DNA from: Pantanalinema rosaneae | GTDB taxonomy: Bacteria; Cyanobacteriota; Cyanobacteriia; Leptolyngbyales; Leptolyngbyaceae | Assembly (NCBI RefSeq): GCF_050753385.1 | Contig: NZ_JBLZFZ010000024.1 | Coordinates: 1 to 64,000, forward strand | Direction of reading: 5' to 3' | Length of the DNA stretch: 64,000 nucleotides | Shown here: in pieces, positions 51,504 through 60,405 of the stretch | How the letters are laid out: each line of letters starts with the position of its first letter | Numbering within the stretch: position 1 is the stretch's first letter | The notes under the pieces: model-generated | What the model saw: the letters and a program-made list of their open reading frames with translations, nothing else | Told to the model about the DNA's origin: nothing | Database searches by the model: none | Made by a program: the position numbers and the translations under genes

Positions 51504-52916
51504 TTAGCGACCGATCCCGACATAACGGAACCCGGCTTGTTCCAGCGCCTCCTGATCCAGGAAATTCCGCCCGTCGATCATAACTGGGCTGTGCATCAGT
51601 TTTGCCATCTGGACGTAATCCAGTGTCCGGAATTCCTGCCAATCCGTAACTAATACCAGGGCATCGCAACCATCAGCGAGCCGATCGGGGTCAGTCTCGA
51701 CGATCACGTTTGATAAGCCGTGGCGGACTCCGGTTTGGGAAACCAGTGGATCATAGGCTTTGACGCGGGTGCCCAGGCGAGACAGATGCTCAATCATGGT
51801 TAATGCAGGAGCATCACGCAGATCATCGGTATCTGGCTTAAAGGTCAGCCCCAGTAAGCCAACCGTCTTACCTTTGAGGATCTTCAGGACTTGTTGCAGT
51901 TTTTCGACTACAATCAGCCGTTGCCGTTGGTTGACCTGCACCGCCGCCTTGAGCAATTGGGCTTCGTAGCCATAATCATCGGCGGTATGAATCAGGGCGG
52001 ACACATCTTTAGGGAAGCAGGAGCCACCCCAACCAATCCCGGCTTGTAGGAACTTGCTGCCGACCCGGGAATCTAAGCCAATCCCCTTGGCGACCTGCAC
52101 TACATCGGCACCGACCCGATCGCAAATGTTGGCGACTTCGTTAATAAAGCTGATTTTGGTGGCTAGGAAAGCGTTCGCGGCATATTTGATCATTTCTGCC
52201 GAACTCAAATCCGTCACCAACACAGGGACGGGAGGCAGCGATCGATTTTCGCCAAACTGCCGTTCCACGATCGGCGCATAGAGTTCTTGCATCAAGGCGA
52301 TCGCTTTGGCACTGTTACTGCCTAACACAATGCGATCGGGGTTAAAGGTGTCGTAAATAGCGGCTCCTTCCCGCAGAAACTCGGGATTGCTCACCACATC
52401 AAATTCCGGTTCTGAGGACAGCGATCGCGTCAGGGTGACAACTTCACCATCGCCCATGCCAGCCATAACGGGAACTGCCTGGACATCTTCCCGCTCCGCA
52501 TAGCCATCCAGCACTAGCATTCTGACCCAATCCCCTGATCCGATCGGGACAGTAGACTTGTTAACAATCACCTTATATTCCCCATTTAAATGGGCACCAA
52601 TGCCCCGGGCAACCGCCTCCACATAGCGGGTATCGCTTTCCCCCGTAGGCAGGGCGGGTGTACCGACGGCAATAAACAAAATTTGTCCATGATTCACGCC
52701 AGCCGCCAGATCCGTCGTGAACTCGATGTTACCGGTATGAATTGCCGCTTGCAAAATTTCGGACAGCCCCGGCTCAAAAATGGGTGACTGTCCGGCTTTC
52801 ATCAGCTTCACCTTTTCTTCGTTATTGTCTACACAGACAACCTGATGGCCGGTGTGAGCCAGACAAGCGCCAGTTACTAACCCGACATATCCAGTACCAA
52901 TGACACAAACACGCAT
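51504..52916 (-). CDS. ugd: UDP-glucose 6-dehydrogenase
   Basis: Oxidises UDP-glucose to UDP-glucuronate with two NAD+; 470 residues. It starts MRVCVIGTGYVGLVTGACLA (Rossmann fold) and has the conserved STVPIGSGDWVR, the PEFLREGAAIYDTFNPDRIVLG, the catalytic Cys in GIGWGGSCFPKDVSAL and GLTFKPDTDDLRDAPAL. Downstream on the other side of a 170-base gap is the decarboxylase that uses its product. Both supply UDP-xylose or UDP-glucuronate for exopolysaccharide or glycans. Confidence 0.95.
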   Translation of the reverse strand: MRVCVIGTGYVGLVTGACLAHTGHQVVCVDNNEEKVKLMKAGQSPIFEPGLSEILQAAIHTGNIEFTTDLAAGVNHGQILFIAVGTPALPTGESDTRYVEAVARGIGAHLNGEYKVIVNKSTVPIGSGDWVRMLVLDGYAEREDVQAVPVMAGMGDGEVVTLTRSLSSEPEFDVVSNPEFLREGAAIYDTFNPDRIVLGSNSAKAIALMQELYAPIVERQFGENRSLPPVPVLVTDLSSAEMIKYAANAFLATKISFINEVANICDRVGADVVQVAKGIGLDSRVGSKFLQAGIGWGGSCFPKDVSALIHTADDYGYEAQLLKAAVQVNQRQRLIVVEKLQQVLKILKGKTVGLLGLTFKPDTDDLRDAPALTMIEHLSRLGTRVKAYDPLVSQTGVRHGLSNVIVETDPDRLADGCDALVLVTDWQEFRTLDYVQMAKLMHSPVMIDGRNFLDQEALEQAGFRYVGIGR

Positions 52917-53087
52917 GGGGTAATCCTCTCAAAACCTTACTAGTGGTGGGGTGGCAATTGAGTAGCAAACCAGGAGATTGATAGAAACCCAAGCCAAACG
53001 GCGCGTTTCTGAACTGTTCAAGTGATGAAACCTACTGACTACTGGTAAATTCTGAGTTTGCCGATCGTAATCAGGAGAGTTCTGGTG

Positions 53088-54056
53088 TTAGTGGGAACTG
53101 ACCCGATCCGTCGGCAGAGAAGCTTCTGGGTTACTTAACCGCGCCCGGAAGTCCGCGATCGTGCGTTCCAAGCCATCTCTGAGGGGGACAGTCGGTTCCC
53201 AACCTAACCATTCCCGGGCTCGGGTAATGTCGGGTTGCCGCCGCTTCGGGTCATCTTGGGGCAGTGGCTTAAACCGCACTTCTACCTCGGGATTGACCAT
53301 TTCCTGAATCACTTGAGCCAACTCCAAAATCGTATATTCTCCAGGATTCCCCAAGTTGACGGGGCCTTGATGATCCCCGTTCATTAACCGCATCAGTCCA
53401 TCGACCAGGTCAGAGACATAACAGAAACTGCGGGTTTGCGAACCATCGCCATAGACGGTCAATGGGATGCCTTTAAGTGTTTGCACAATAAAGTTACTGA
53501 CGACTCGACCATCGTTCTCTTGCATCCGGGGGCCGTAGGTATTAAAAATTCGTGCCACTCGAATATCAACATTATTTTGGCGATGATAGTCAAACGCGAG
53601 GGTTTCAGCAACCCGTTTACCTTCGTCGTAACAACTGCGAATCCCGATCGTATTGACATTGCCCCGATACTCTTCAGGCTGAGGATGAATCTCTGGATCG
53701 CCATACACTTCTGACGTGGAAGCCAACAGGAATCTCGCTTTTACCCGTTTAGCTAACCCCAACATATTTAGGGTTCCGATTACATTGGTTTTAATCGTCT
53801 TGACCGGATTGTACTGATAATGGACGGGCGAAGCGGGACAAGCCAGGTGATAGATCTGATCGACTTCTAACCGAATTGGTTCGGTAATATCATGCCGAAT
53901 CAGTTCAAAGTAGGGATGTTCCAGCCATTTCAAGACATTGCGTTTATGTCCAGTGAAGAAGTTATCCAGGCAGATCACCTCATGCCCTTCCAGCATCAAG
54001 CGATCGATTAAATGAGAGCCAATGAAACCTGCGCCGCCTGTAACTAGAATTCTCAT
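53088..54056 (-). CDS. uxs: UDP-glucuronate decarboxylase (UDP-xylose synthase)
   Basis: Extended short-chain dehydrogenase that converts UDP-glucuronate to UDP-xylose. About 322 residues from MRILVTGGAGFIGSHLIDRL; the frame is open 14 residues further, but that part is not family-like. Signatures are GHEVICLDNFFTGHKRNV, the YHLACPASPVHYQYNPVKTIKTNV (in pieces), the catalytic SCYDEGKRVAE (Tyr-x3-Lys), and VARIFNTYGPRM. It sits upstream of ugd on the same strand, consistent with an operon using consecutive reactions. Confidence 0.94.
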   Translation of the reverse strand: MRILVTGGAGFIGSHLIDRLMLEGHEVICLDNFFTGHKRNVLKWLEHPYFELIRHDITEPIRLEVDQIYHLACPASPVHYQYNPVKTIKTNVIGTLNMLGLAKRVKARFLLASTSEVYGDPEIHPQPEEYRGNVNTIGIRSCYDEGKRVAETLAFDYHRQNNVDIRVARIFNTYGPRMQENDGRVVSNFIVQTLKGIPLTVYGDGSQTRSFCYVSDLVDGLMRLMNGDHQGPVNLGNPGEYTILELAQVIQEMVNPEVEVRFKPLPQDDPKRRQPDITRAREWLGWEPTVPLRDGLERTIADFRARLSNPEASLPTDRVSSH

Positions 54057-54291
54057 AGTTAGGGATAACCTGTAGAGTTTGGGATGAATCAGTGGCACGA
54101 ACTAAGGTAGCTACCCATCTATTCAGATAGGGAATGCCAATAACGGGATAAATGCTGAGATGTAGTTAGACAAGTGAGACACAGGTATACGCTAAACCAG
54201 AGCCGGGGTTGACTAAATAGCTTTCTCCGCAGTTTACCAAAACTTAATTTTTAAGTTTGAAAAATTGGTAGAACTACGGAGGACACAACAC

Positions 54292-56103
54292 CTACTGTTC
54301 CAGGCGCAAAACTGCCATAAAGGCTTCTTGGGGTACGTCAACGGTACCGATCGCCTTCATCCGTTTTTTACCTTTAGCTTGTTTTTGCAATAATTTCTTT
54401 TTTCGGGAAATATCGCCGCCATAACATTTGGCTAACACATCTTTACGCAGAGCCGGAATATGTTCGCTGGCAATGACTTTGCTGCCGATCGCCGCCTGAA
54501 TCGGAATCTTAAACTGGTGGCGGGGAATCAGTTCCTTTAACTTCTCAGTCAGTGCCCGTCCCACCCCATAGGCTTTATCGCGATGCACGATCGTCGAGAG
54601 TGGATCAACGGGATCACCATTAATCAAAATATCCAGCTTGACCAGGGGATTCTCCCGGTAGCCAATCAGTTGATATTCCATGCTGGCATAGCCCCGAGTC
54701 CGAGACTTCATTTGGTCAAAAAAGTCCGTCGCCACTTCCGCCAGCGGCAACTCATAGATCAATGTAGTCCGCTCGGGAGTGAGATACTTCATGTCTTTGA
54801 ACACGCCGCGCCGATTCTGGCAGAGTTCCGTCAGGGTGCCAACAAATTCCTTCGGCGTAATCATATCGACCTGCACGTAAGGCTCTTCAATCTTCTCCCG
54901 ATGCTGCGGTTCCGGCAGTTTACTGGGATTCTCGATATGAATGACCTCCCCGTCTTTGATTAACGTGACCCGGTAAACCACGGAAGGGGCAGTCGTAATC
55001 AGATCCAGGTTATATTCCCGTTCTAAGCGCTCCTGCACGATTTCCATGTGCAACAAGCCTAAGAAGCCGCATCGGAAGCCAAAGCCCATCGCGCTAGAGG
55101 TTTCTGGCTCATAGTTCAAGGCGGCATCGCTTAACTTGAGTTTTTCCAATGCCTCCCGCAAATCTTCAAACTGATCCGCGTCCGTTGGGAATAGACCGCA
55201 GAACACCATCGGTTTGGCTTCCACATAGCCGGGTAAAGGCGTGGGAGCCGGAGCGGTTGCCAGGGTAATCGTATCGCCCACCCGCGCATCCTCCACGGCT
55301 TTAATGGCGGCGGCCAGATAGCCCACTTCCCCCGCATGAAGATCATTCACCTGGACTTGATTGGGGGACAGTACGCCTAATTCGTCAATTTCGTATTCTT
55401 TGCCGGAAGCCATCAGCCGCACCCGATCGCCCTTTTTCACGGTGCCATCCATCACCCGGAAGTACACGATCACGCCGCGATAGGGATCATAGTAGCTATC
55501 AAAGATTAGGGCGCGTAAGGGGTCTGCCACGGTATCTTGAGGCGGTGGGATCAGGTGAACGATCGATTCTAGAATCTCGTTGACCCCTACGCCTTCTTTT
55601 GCCGATGCCATAATCGCCTGACTACAATCCAGCCCGACAATATCTTCAATTTCCTGCTTGACGCGATCGGGTTCGGCTCCCGGTAGGTCAATTTTATTCA
55701 GCACTGGGATGATTTCCAGGTCATGTTCCAGCGCCAGATAGACATTTGCCAGAGTTTGGGCTTCTACCCCCTGGGAGGCATCTACGACTAGCAGTGCCCC
55801 TTCACAGGCTGCCAGCGATCGCGACACTTCATAGGAGAAATCCACATGTCCCGGAGTATCGATCAAATTCAGGACATACTTCTCGCCATCCTGAGCGGTA
55901 TAGTTCATCCGAGCCGCTTGCAGCTTAATCGTAATCCCCCGTTCTCGCTCCAGTTCCATATTGTCAAGGAACTGTTCCTTCATCTCCCGTGCCTGGACTG
56001 TCCCAGTGACTTGCAGCAATCGATCTGCCAGGGTGGACTTGCCATGATCAATATGGGCAATGATTGAAAAATTCCGAATTCGGGAAACGGGCACCTCAGT
56101 CAT
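54292..56103 (-). CDS. lepA: Elongation factor 4 (LepA)
   Basis: Ribosome back-translocase GTPase, 603 residues, the family's normal length. G1 is AHIDHGKST, with G3 DTPGHVDF and G4 NKIDLP visible, and the LepA-specific C-terminus with KKKLLQKQAKGKKRMKAIG and the ending VPQEAFMAVLRLEQ. The start MTEVPVSRIRNFSIIAHIDHG (ATG 56103) matches cyanobacterial LepA; four codons upstream (56115) are unlikely. Confidence 0.98.
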   Translation of the reverse strand: MTEVPVSRIRNFSIIAHIDHGKSTLADRLLQVTGTVQAREMKEQFLDNMELERERGITIKLQAARMNYTAQDGEKYVLNLIDTPGHVDFSYEVSRSLAACEGALLVVDASQGVEAQTLANVYLALEHDLEIIPVLNKIDLPGAEPDRVKQEIEDIVGLDCSQAIMASAKEGVGVNEILESIVHLIPPPQDTVADPLRALIFDSYYDPYRGVIVYFRVMDGTVKKGDRVRLMASGKEYEIDELGVLSPNQVQVNDLHAGEVGYLAAAIKAVEDARVGDTITLATAPAPTPLPGYVEAKPMVFCGLFPTDADQFEDLREALEKLKLSDAALNYEPETSSAMGFGFRCGFLGLLHMEIVQERLEREYNLDLITTAPSVVYRVTLIKDGEVIHIENPSKLPEPQHREKIEEPYVQVDMITPKEFVGTLTELCQNRRGVFKDMKYLTPERTTLIYELPLAEVATDFFDQMKSRTRGYASMEYQLIGYRENPLVKLDILINGDPVDPLSTIVHRDKAYGVGRALTEKLKELIPRHQFKIPIQAAIGSKVIASEHIPALRKDVLAKCYGGDISRKKKLLQKQAKGKKRMKAIGTVDVPQEAFMAVLRLEQ

Positions 56104-56513
56104 ACAGTGGCTCACTCAGCTAACAAAGCTAAACAAAATGGCTCAATTTTTCCGGTAGATCTTGAACTTAAAGTACCCTATCTATATACAATCCCCATCC
56201 TATGGGGGAATATCTGGGCAATTGGGGGTAGCAAGAATACTGACCTTTAAGTATTGTAATGCTTTCCCACCGGGCAACATGGTGCTGGATGAACTCTCCT
56301 CCCTGGTTAAATGTTCTGATGGATGCTTGCAGCTAGATTAGTAAAATTAATCGTGAAAGTATTAGGATGGGGTCACTTAAACTTGGGAGTATTTGTCTGC
56401 TAACCCATACCAGGAAGATGGATCGTCTCTGCGATCGCCCTCCTGGAAACCAGAAGTATAAGGGATAATCTACCCAGTTTCTTTCTTAACCTGCATCTCT
56501 AAACCTGTGATTT
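56104..56513. other. Divergent intergenic region lepA / RHH gene
   Basis: About 400 bases without a gene. A compact hairpin CCCCAT (56194-56199), CCT, ATGGGG (56203-56208) lies about 90 bases upstream of lepA. Promoter motifs are not clear. Confidence 0.4.
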
Positions 56514-56744
56514 ATGAATGAGCCGCTTGTCCATTCCCATACCACCTCGGAAAAGATAGAACTTGCTATTCATATCGACTCTGATCTGCTGGCACAAATT
56601 AAACATCTGACCAATGATCCCAGTAAAGTGATTGAAGTCGCTGTGCGTCAGTGGCTCAGAAATGAAATGCGTCGAGATGATGAACTGACTCGTGACCTTC
56701 AGCGTAACCCTCCCGTTCCACCCCGAGGTGAATGGAACGACTAG
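56514..56744 (+). CDS. Ribbon-helix-helix protein, antitoxin-like
   Basis: A 76-residue protein with an RHH-type DNA-binding core, KIELAIHIDSDLLAQIKHLT, then SKVIEVAVRQWLRNEM, like CcdA-type antitoxins. The C-terminus (RDLQRNPPVPPRGEWND) is acidic and proline-rich, as in a toxin-binding tail. The neighbour on the same strand is a histidine kinase; no toxin gene is adjacent, so it is an orphan. The stop lies 32 bases before the likely kinase start. Confidence 0.72.
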   Translation: MNEPLVHSHTTSEKIELAIHIDSDLLAQIKHLTNDPSKVIEVAVRQWLRNEMRRDDELTRDLQRNPPVPPRGEWND

Positions 56745-56776
56745 GGCAATGTTCTAACCCGCAGCCGCAATGTGTA

Positions 56777-58315
56777 ATGGTTTCTTCTGCTGATTTCCAT
56801 CGTTCCCTGTCCTCAGGTTTAGATGCCAACGCCGAGCCGAACCCTCGACAGGAGCGTTCAGCCGAGCCAGTGAATGACCCCGATCGTCTGGCTTCGGCTC
56901 CTAGCTCCGATCGCTACCTGAAGCTATTGAACCAAATTGCCTGGAATATCCGGCGCACGTTGGATTTACCCACGATCTGGCAACAAACGGTGGAAGGGTT
57001 AGGGCAAGCCCTCAGTGCCAGTCGGTGTATTATCTGTGCCTATGAACCGGATGCACCGACGGTGAAAGTGGTTGCCGAGTATTGCCAGGAACCACTCCCT
57101 TCTATGCTGGAACTGGAGTTTTGGATCCATGAAGAACCGGAATTGCATCAGGCGATCGCGGAGTTAATGCCGATCTGTATTGCACCTGCCCCCAGTCCTG
57201 CTCCCAAAATCGTTGAGCGAGACAATCAAGTTCCTGCCGAGCCATCTGCGCCTAAATTACGGGATTTTTGTCAGCGACCGGCGTTAATGGTGGCAACCTG
57301 TCATCAAGATGCGCCCAATGGGTTGTTGATGTTATTTCAGGATCAGCCATCGCGCCCCTGGCTGGCAGAGGAACTGGAGTTTGTGCATGAATTGGCGGAT
57401 CAAGTCGGAACGGCGATCGCCCATGCTAACTTAATTGCGGCGAGTCAATCCCTGGCGACGGAGTTGCAACGCGCTAATAGTAATTTTTTACAAAAGCACC
57501 GGGAGTTGGAAGAAGCTCGCTGTCAAGCGGAGGAAGCCTCCCGGCTGAAAAGCGAGTTTTTGGCAAATACGTCCCACGAAATCCGGACTCCCCTCAATGG
57601 CATGATCGGCTTTCTGAAGCTGATTATTGATGGCATGGCAGATGATCCGGAGGAGCAAACGGAGTTTATCCGGGGTGCCTACGATTGTGCTTTGCACCTG
57701 CTGAATATCATTAATGACATTCTGGATCTGGCTAAAATTGAAGCCGGAAAACTTCAGATTGAACTGAGTCCAGTCAAGTTAGATGAGTTGCTCGATCGGG
57801 TCGAGAATTCGACTCGCGCTCAGGTACAGCAAAAGAATCTCAGTTTCGAGATCCAAAAACCGCCTACGGACGATGAGATTATTCTGTACGGCAACTATCA
57901 ACGTTTGCTTCAAGTGATGTTGAACCTGGTAGGCAATGCGATCAAATTTACCCATGAAGGTGGGGTGACGATCGGGGTCGAGATTCTTAAAAAGAAAGTG
58001 GTCGTCCAAAACCAGGAATGTCCTGGGATTGTGCGAGTTCGGGTGGCGGATACAGGGATTGGAGTGTCGCTCGACAAGCAAGATAAGCTGTTTCAATCCT
58101 TTAGCCAGGTCGATGGCTCCCGGACGCGGCAGTACGGTGGTACGGGGTTAGGCTTGGCGATTTCCCAAAAGCTGGTGGAAGCGATGGGGGGCGTGGTCAA
58201 CTTTTACAGTATGGGGGAAGGCTTAGGCTCAACTGTGACGTTTACGGTGCCGCTCTATCAAGATCCGGTGATGGTGACCTCCCAAACAAGCGATACGTTG
58301 GATTTGCTGTTGTAA
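56777..58315 (+). CDS. GAF-domain hybrid-less sensor histidine kinase
   Basis: A cytoplasmic kinase of about 512 residues. A GAF domain (about 40-225: WQQTVEGLGQALSASRCIICAY) is followed by a coiled-coil linker, the HisKA box with His267 (LANTSHEIRTPLNGMIGFL), and an ATPase domain with the N-box NLVGNAIKFTHEGG, G1 DTGIGV and G2 GGTGLGLAIS boxes intact. The catalytic apparatus is complete. No receiver or partner regulator is adjacent. The frame is open to 56732, overlapping the RHH gene, but the ATG at 56777 is a cleaner start. Confidence 0.9.
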   Translation: MVSSADFHRSLSSGLDANAEPNPRQERSAEPVNDPDRLASAPSSDRYLKLLNQIAWNIRRTLDLPTIWQQTVEGLGQALSASRCIICAYEPDAPTVKVVAEYCQEPLPSMLELEFWIHEEPELHQAIAELMPICIAPAPSPAPKIVERDNQVPAEPSAPKLRDFCQRPALMVATCHQDAPNGLLMLFQDQPSRPWLAEELEFVHELADQVGTAIAHANLIAASQSLATELQRANSNFLQKHRELEEARCQAEEASRLKSEFLANTSHEIRTPLNGMIGFLKLIIDGMADDPEEQTEFIRGAYDCALHLLNIINDILDLAKIEAGKLQIELSPVKLDELLDRVENSTRAQVQQKNLSFEIQKPPTDDEIILYGNYQRLLQVMLNLVGNAIKFTHEGGVTIGVEILKKKVVVQNQECPGIVRVRVADTGIGVSLDKQDKLFQSFSQVDGSRTRQYGGTGLGLAISQKLVEAMGGVVNFYSMGEGLGSTVTFTVPLYQDPVMVTSQTSDTLDLLL

Positions 58316-58393
58316 CAGGGGCGATCACCCGGAATGACCGCGATCGCCTGCTTTGACGCTTAACTCTGTAATAGGTGATGTGGCATCCGGATC

Positions 58394-58483
58394 GCCCTCA
58401 TCCCCAACCCTTCTCCCACGGGGAGAAGGGAGCCGGATTGAACATTCTTTTCTCGCTTGGGGAGAGAGATTAAGAGTGAGGGC
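58394..58483. repeat. Dispersed inverted-repeat element, copy 2
   Basis: Bounded by GCCCTCA (58394-58400) and TGAGGGC (58477-58483). It holds a very stable hairpin, CCCTTCTCCC (58408-58417), ACG, GGGAGAAGGG (58421-58430). It aligns in opposite orientation with the element at 37191-37282. It lies in the 365-base gap before the small gene at 58681; that gap also has ATGTAG (58644-58649) pairing with CTACAT (58660-58665) 15 bases before its ATG. No gene is otherwise seen. Confidence 0.75.
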
Positions 58484-58680
58484 AAGTGTACTACTTTTTA
58501 TCGGTCAGATCGCCAACTTTGCTAGCTGGATTTGCACACTGTAGTTGTCATTCTGGTGTGGAATGACTAAAATAGAGAAAGGAACGCGAGGGAAGCGAAG
58601 TCCTCCAAGTTGAGAGTTCCCTACGTCTCCAGCCACTCTCTCAATGTAGTGTTTTCACGCTACATCCTGGTAAAAGTTTT

Positions 58681-59037
58681 ATGCAAATTGGTCGTTTTTT
58701 CTCACTGTCCGAAGGACGGGTGGGGCAATTCCTCTCGCCGAGAGTTCTGCTGGTTCGGACTCCGTTTCGTCCCTTAGCTCGGCAACAGGAAGTCTGCTAT
58801 TTCGGCTTCGATCGCCTGAATCAAGCCCAAAAATTTACTCAAAATCTGGCGCTAGCTGGCTATTCCTTTCAGCTTCGGCGCAGTCAAGTCATGCCTCAAC
58901 CCTATGAGGTGCGCTTGCCGGGACACCGCGATTTAGCTCGTACCCTGGCGTATTGGGATCGACTCGATCGCCAGCAAACCCAAGCGAATCCAGCCTCTGA
59001 ACGGCGGCATCCTGGCACGTCGCCCTTAGCGGCTTAA
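58681..59037 (+). CDS. Conserved-looking hypothetical protein, 118 residues
   Basis: A soluble basic protein beginning MQIGRFFSLSEGRVGQFLSP, with two alpha/beta-looking segments (RQQEVCYFGFDRLNQAQKFTQNL; YSFQLRRSQVMPQPYEVRLPG) and a disordered C-terminus. No family is recognised. It is the first of three small genes on the same strand with gaps of 78 and 57 bases. A small hairpin sits just upstream, and no good ribosome site is visible. Confidence 0.6.
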   Translation: MQIGRFFSLSEGRVGQFLSPRVLLVRTPFRPLARQQEVCYFGFDRLNQAQKFTQNLALAGYSFQLRRSQVMPQPYEVRLPGHRDLARTLAYWDRLDRQQTQANPASERRHPGTSPLAA

Positions 59038-59115
59038 TTCCTCCGATATCCTTGCAGCCGTTGTGATTTTCCACTACAATAGTACACAGGTACTAACGAT
59101 TCAAGTTCTTGACCT

Positions 59116-59391
59116 ATGACTAAGCACTATATCCTCAGCCTCGATCCCAATGCCAAGTATGAGTGGGATCGTTGTACTCTCCGCGACCCGATCACGGCAG
59201 AACACCCGGCTCTGGCAGATCTGGTTGCTCAGGCAGTTGGTGAGCAGTCGGGTTCCTATCTGGTTGCCCTCAATATTCAAGTGACGGTGCTGGAGCAAGC
59301 GAATCCCCAAACCGATCGTCTGCCTAACTCGGCAGTAGAGGCGATTCCCAGTCGTTCGCCACTGCCGCAATTTGCTGAACTGGTTGCCTAA
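59116..59391 (+). CDS. Hypothetical protein, 91 residues
   Basis: Small soluble protein, MTKHYILSLDPNAKYEWDRCT onward, with a helical centre (PALADLVAQAVGEQSGSYLVALNIQV) and a Pro-rich end. No domain is recognised. It lies between two other small genes of unknown function on the same strand. Codon use is like its neighbours. Confidence 0.6.
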   Translation: MTKHYILSLDPNAKYEWDRCTLRDPITAEHPALADLVAQAVGEQSGSYLVALNIQVTVLEQANPQTDRLPNSAVEAIPSRSPLPQFAELVA

Positions 59392-59448
59392 CCACCCGAT
59401 CGGCAATGATTTTCCACGACCACTCTGCTACTCCCAAGGAAGATTGTT

Positions 59449-59823
59449 ATGAAGCTTAGTATGAGTCAGTATCCCAGTGCGATCGCCCAAGCTTCGCAAG
59501 CAGTGAATGAGATCGAACATCAAATTATGGAAGTCCGCCAGCACATTGCCCGTCTGGAAGGTAGTGCTGATATGGTGGTGGCGTTTGAAACGGCTTTAAA
59601 GAACGATAATCAGCGACGGGCGCGGCGGTTTGAAGTGCTTCAGGTCAACCCAGAATATCAACGGGCGTATGATGCCTTGAATCGTCTCTCTACCGAGAAA
59701 GCGAATGCGATGGCACGGTTAGAACATCTGCGGAATGAGTTTAGTGTGGCGAAACTAGAAGCCCAGATGAAAATCGCCCAACAGCTTGTCGGTCTGGAAT
59801 CCCGCGAATTAGTGGGACTGTAA
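59449..59823 (+). CDS. Coiled-coil hypothetical protein, 124 residues
   Basis: Almost wholly helical, with a coiled-coil pattern: ASQAVNEIEHQIMEVRQHIARLEG, and LSTEKANAMARLEHLRNEFSVAKLEAQMKI. It starts with ATG 59449 behind a good AAGGAAG ribosome site. The function is unknown. A terminator-like hairpin follows. Confidence 0.68.
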   Translation: MKLSMSQYPSAIAQASQAVNEIEHQIMEVRQHIARLEGSADMVVAFETALKNDNQRRARRFEVLQVNPEYQRAYDALNRLSTEKANAMARLEHLRNEFSVAKLEAQMKIAQQLVGLESRELVGL

Positions 59824-59845
59824 GCGATCGCTCCCATCCATTCTC

Positions 59846-59892
59846 ATCCCCTTGTCACTCATTGGACACCAAACGATGGGCAAGGGGATTTT
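59846..59892 (+). terminator. Terminator after the coiled-coil gene
   Basis: ATCCCCTTG (59846-59854) pairs perfectly with CAAGGGGAT (59881-59889) around a 26-base loop, followed by TTT. It separates the coiled-coil gene from the HTH-like gene. Confidence 0.6.
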
Positions 59893-59894
59893 AT

Positions 59895-60368
59895 GTGTTG
59901 AGTGGGCGATCGCTGTGGCAAAATGAACGGGCACTTTCTGCGATAGCAGAATTGAACCAACAAAAAAGTGACCCTCGCCGCCTGGGGAAAGTCACTCAAT
60001 CGATTCAAGTTCTGCATTCAAGACTACTGGAAGCAAGCGGATTTATGCAAGGACGTGTGGTGGAGTTGATTCGGGAGTTGATGCAGGCACAACGGCTGAG
60101 TATCCGCAAAATTTCTGCCCGGATTGCCCAGGAATATGGCGGTAGTGAAATGGGCTACACCCAGCAAATCAACCGGATTTTGAACGATCCAGATTACGAT
60201 CCCAGCTTCTCAACGGTGCAAAAGATCCTGTTTGCCTTAAATTATTCGATCTGGCAGGGCACGCCGATCGCCGATTTGACCCGGTTAGAACAACGCCTTG
60301 ATCAGATGAGCGGGGAAATTGCCGATCTAAAGCAGATTGTTAGCACTCTCCGATCGCGATCGGACTAA
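59895..60368 (+). CDS. HTH-like hypothetical protein
   Basis: About 157 residues. The middle (SIRKISARIAQEYGGSEMGYTQQINRIL) looks like a helix-turn-helix, and the C-terminus is a coiled coil (RLEQRLDQMSGEIADLKQIVSTL). The frame can begin at a TTG at 59862, but that start would sit inside the terminator hairpin; GTG 59895 is used here, and ATG 60045 is also possible. It lies 37 bases before bioF. A DNA-binding role is inferred from the helix pattern only. Confidence 0.55.
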   Translation: MLSGRSLWQNERALSAIAELNQQKSDPRRLGKVTQSIQVLHSRLLEASGFMQGRVVELIRELMQAQRLSIRKISARIAQEYGGSEMGYTQQINRILNDPDYDPSFSTVQKILFALNYSIWQGTPIADLTRLEQRLDQMSGEIADLKQIVSTLRSRSD

Positions 60369-60405
60369 AATTTTCCATTGAGTCTGCCACTATTGTCTAA
60401 ACCGG

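Noticed and set aside
58560..58625. Possible glutamine (glnA) riboswitch, from GGAACGC
   Set aside because: The matching 5' CGUUCA strand and the GGAAGUAGG core are missing, and the downstream gene is unrelated.
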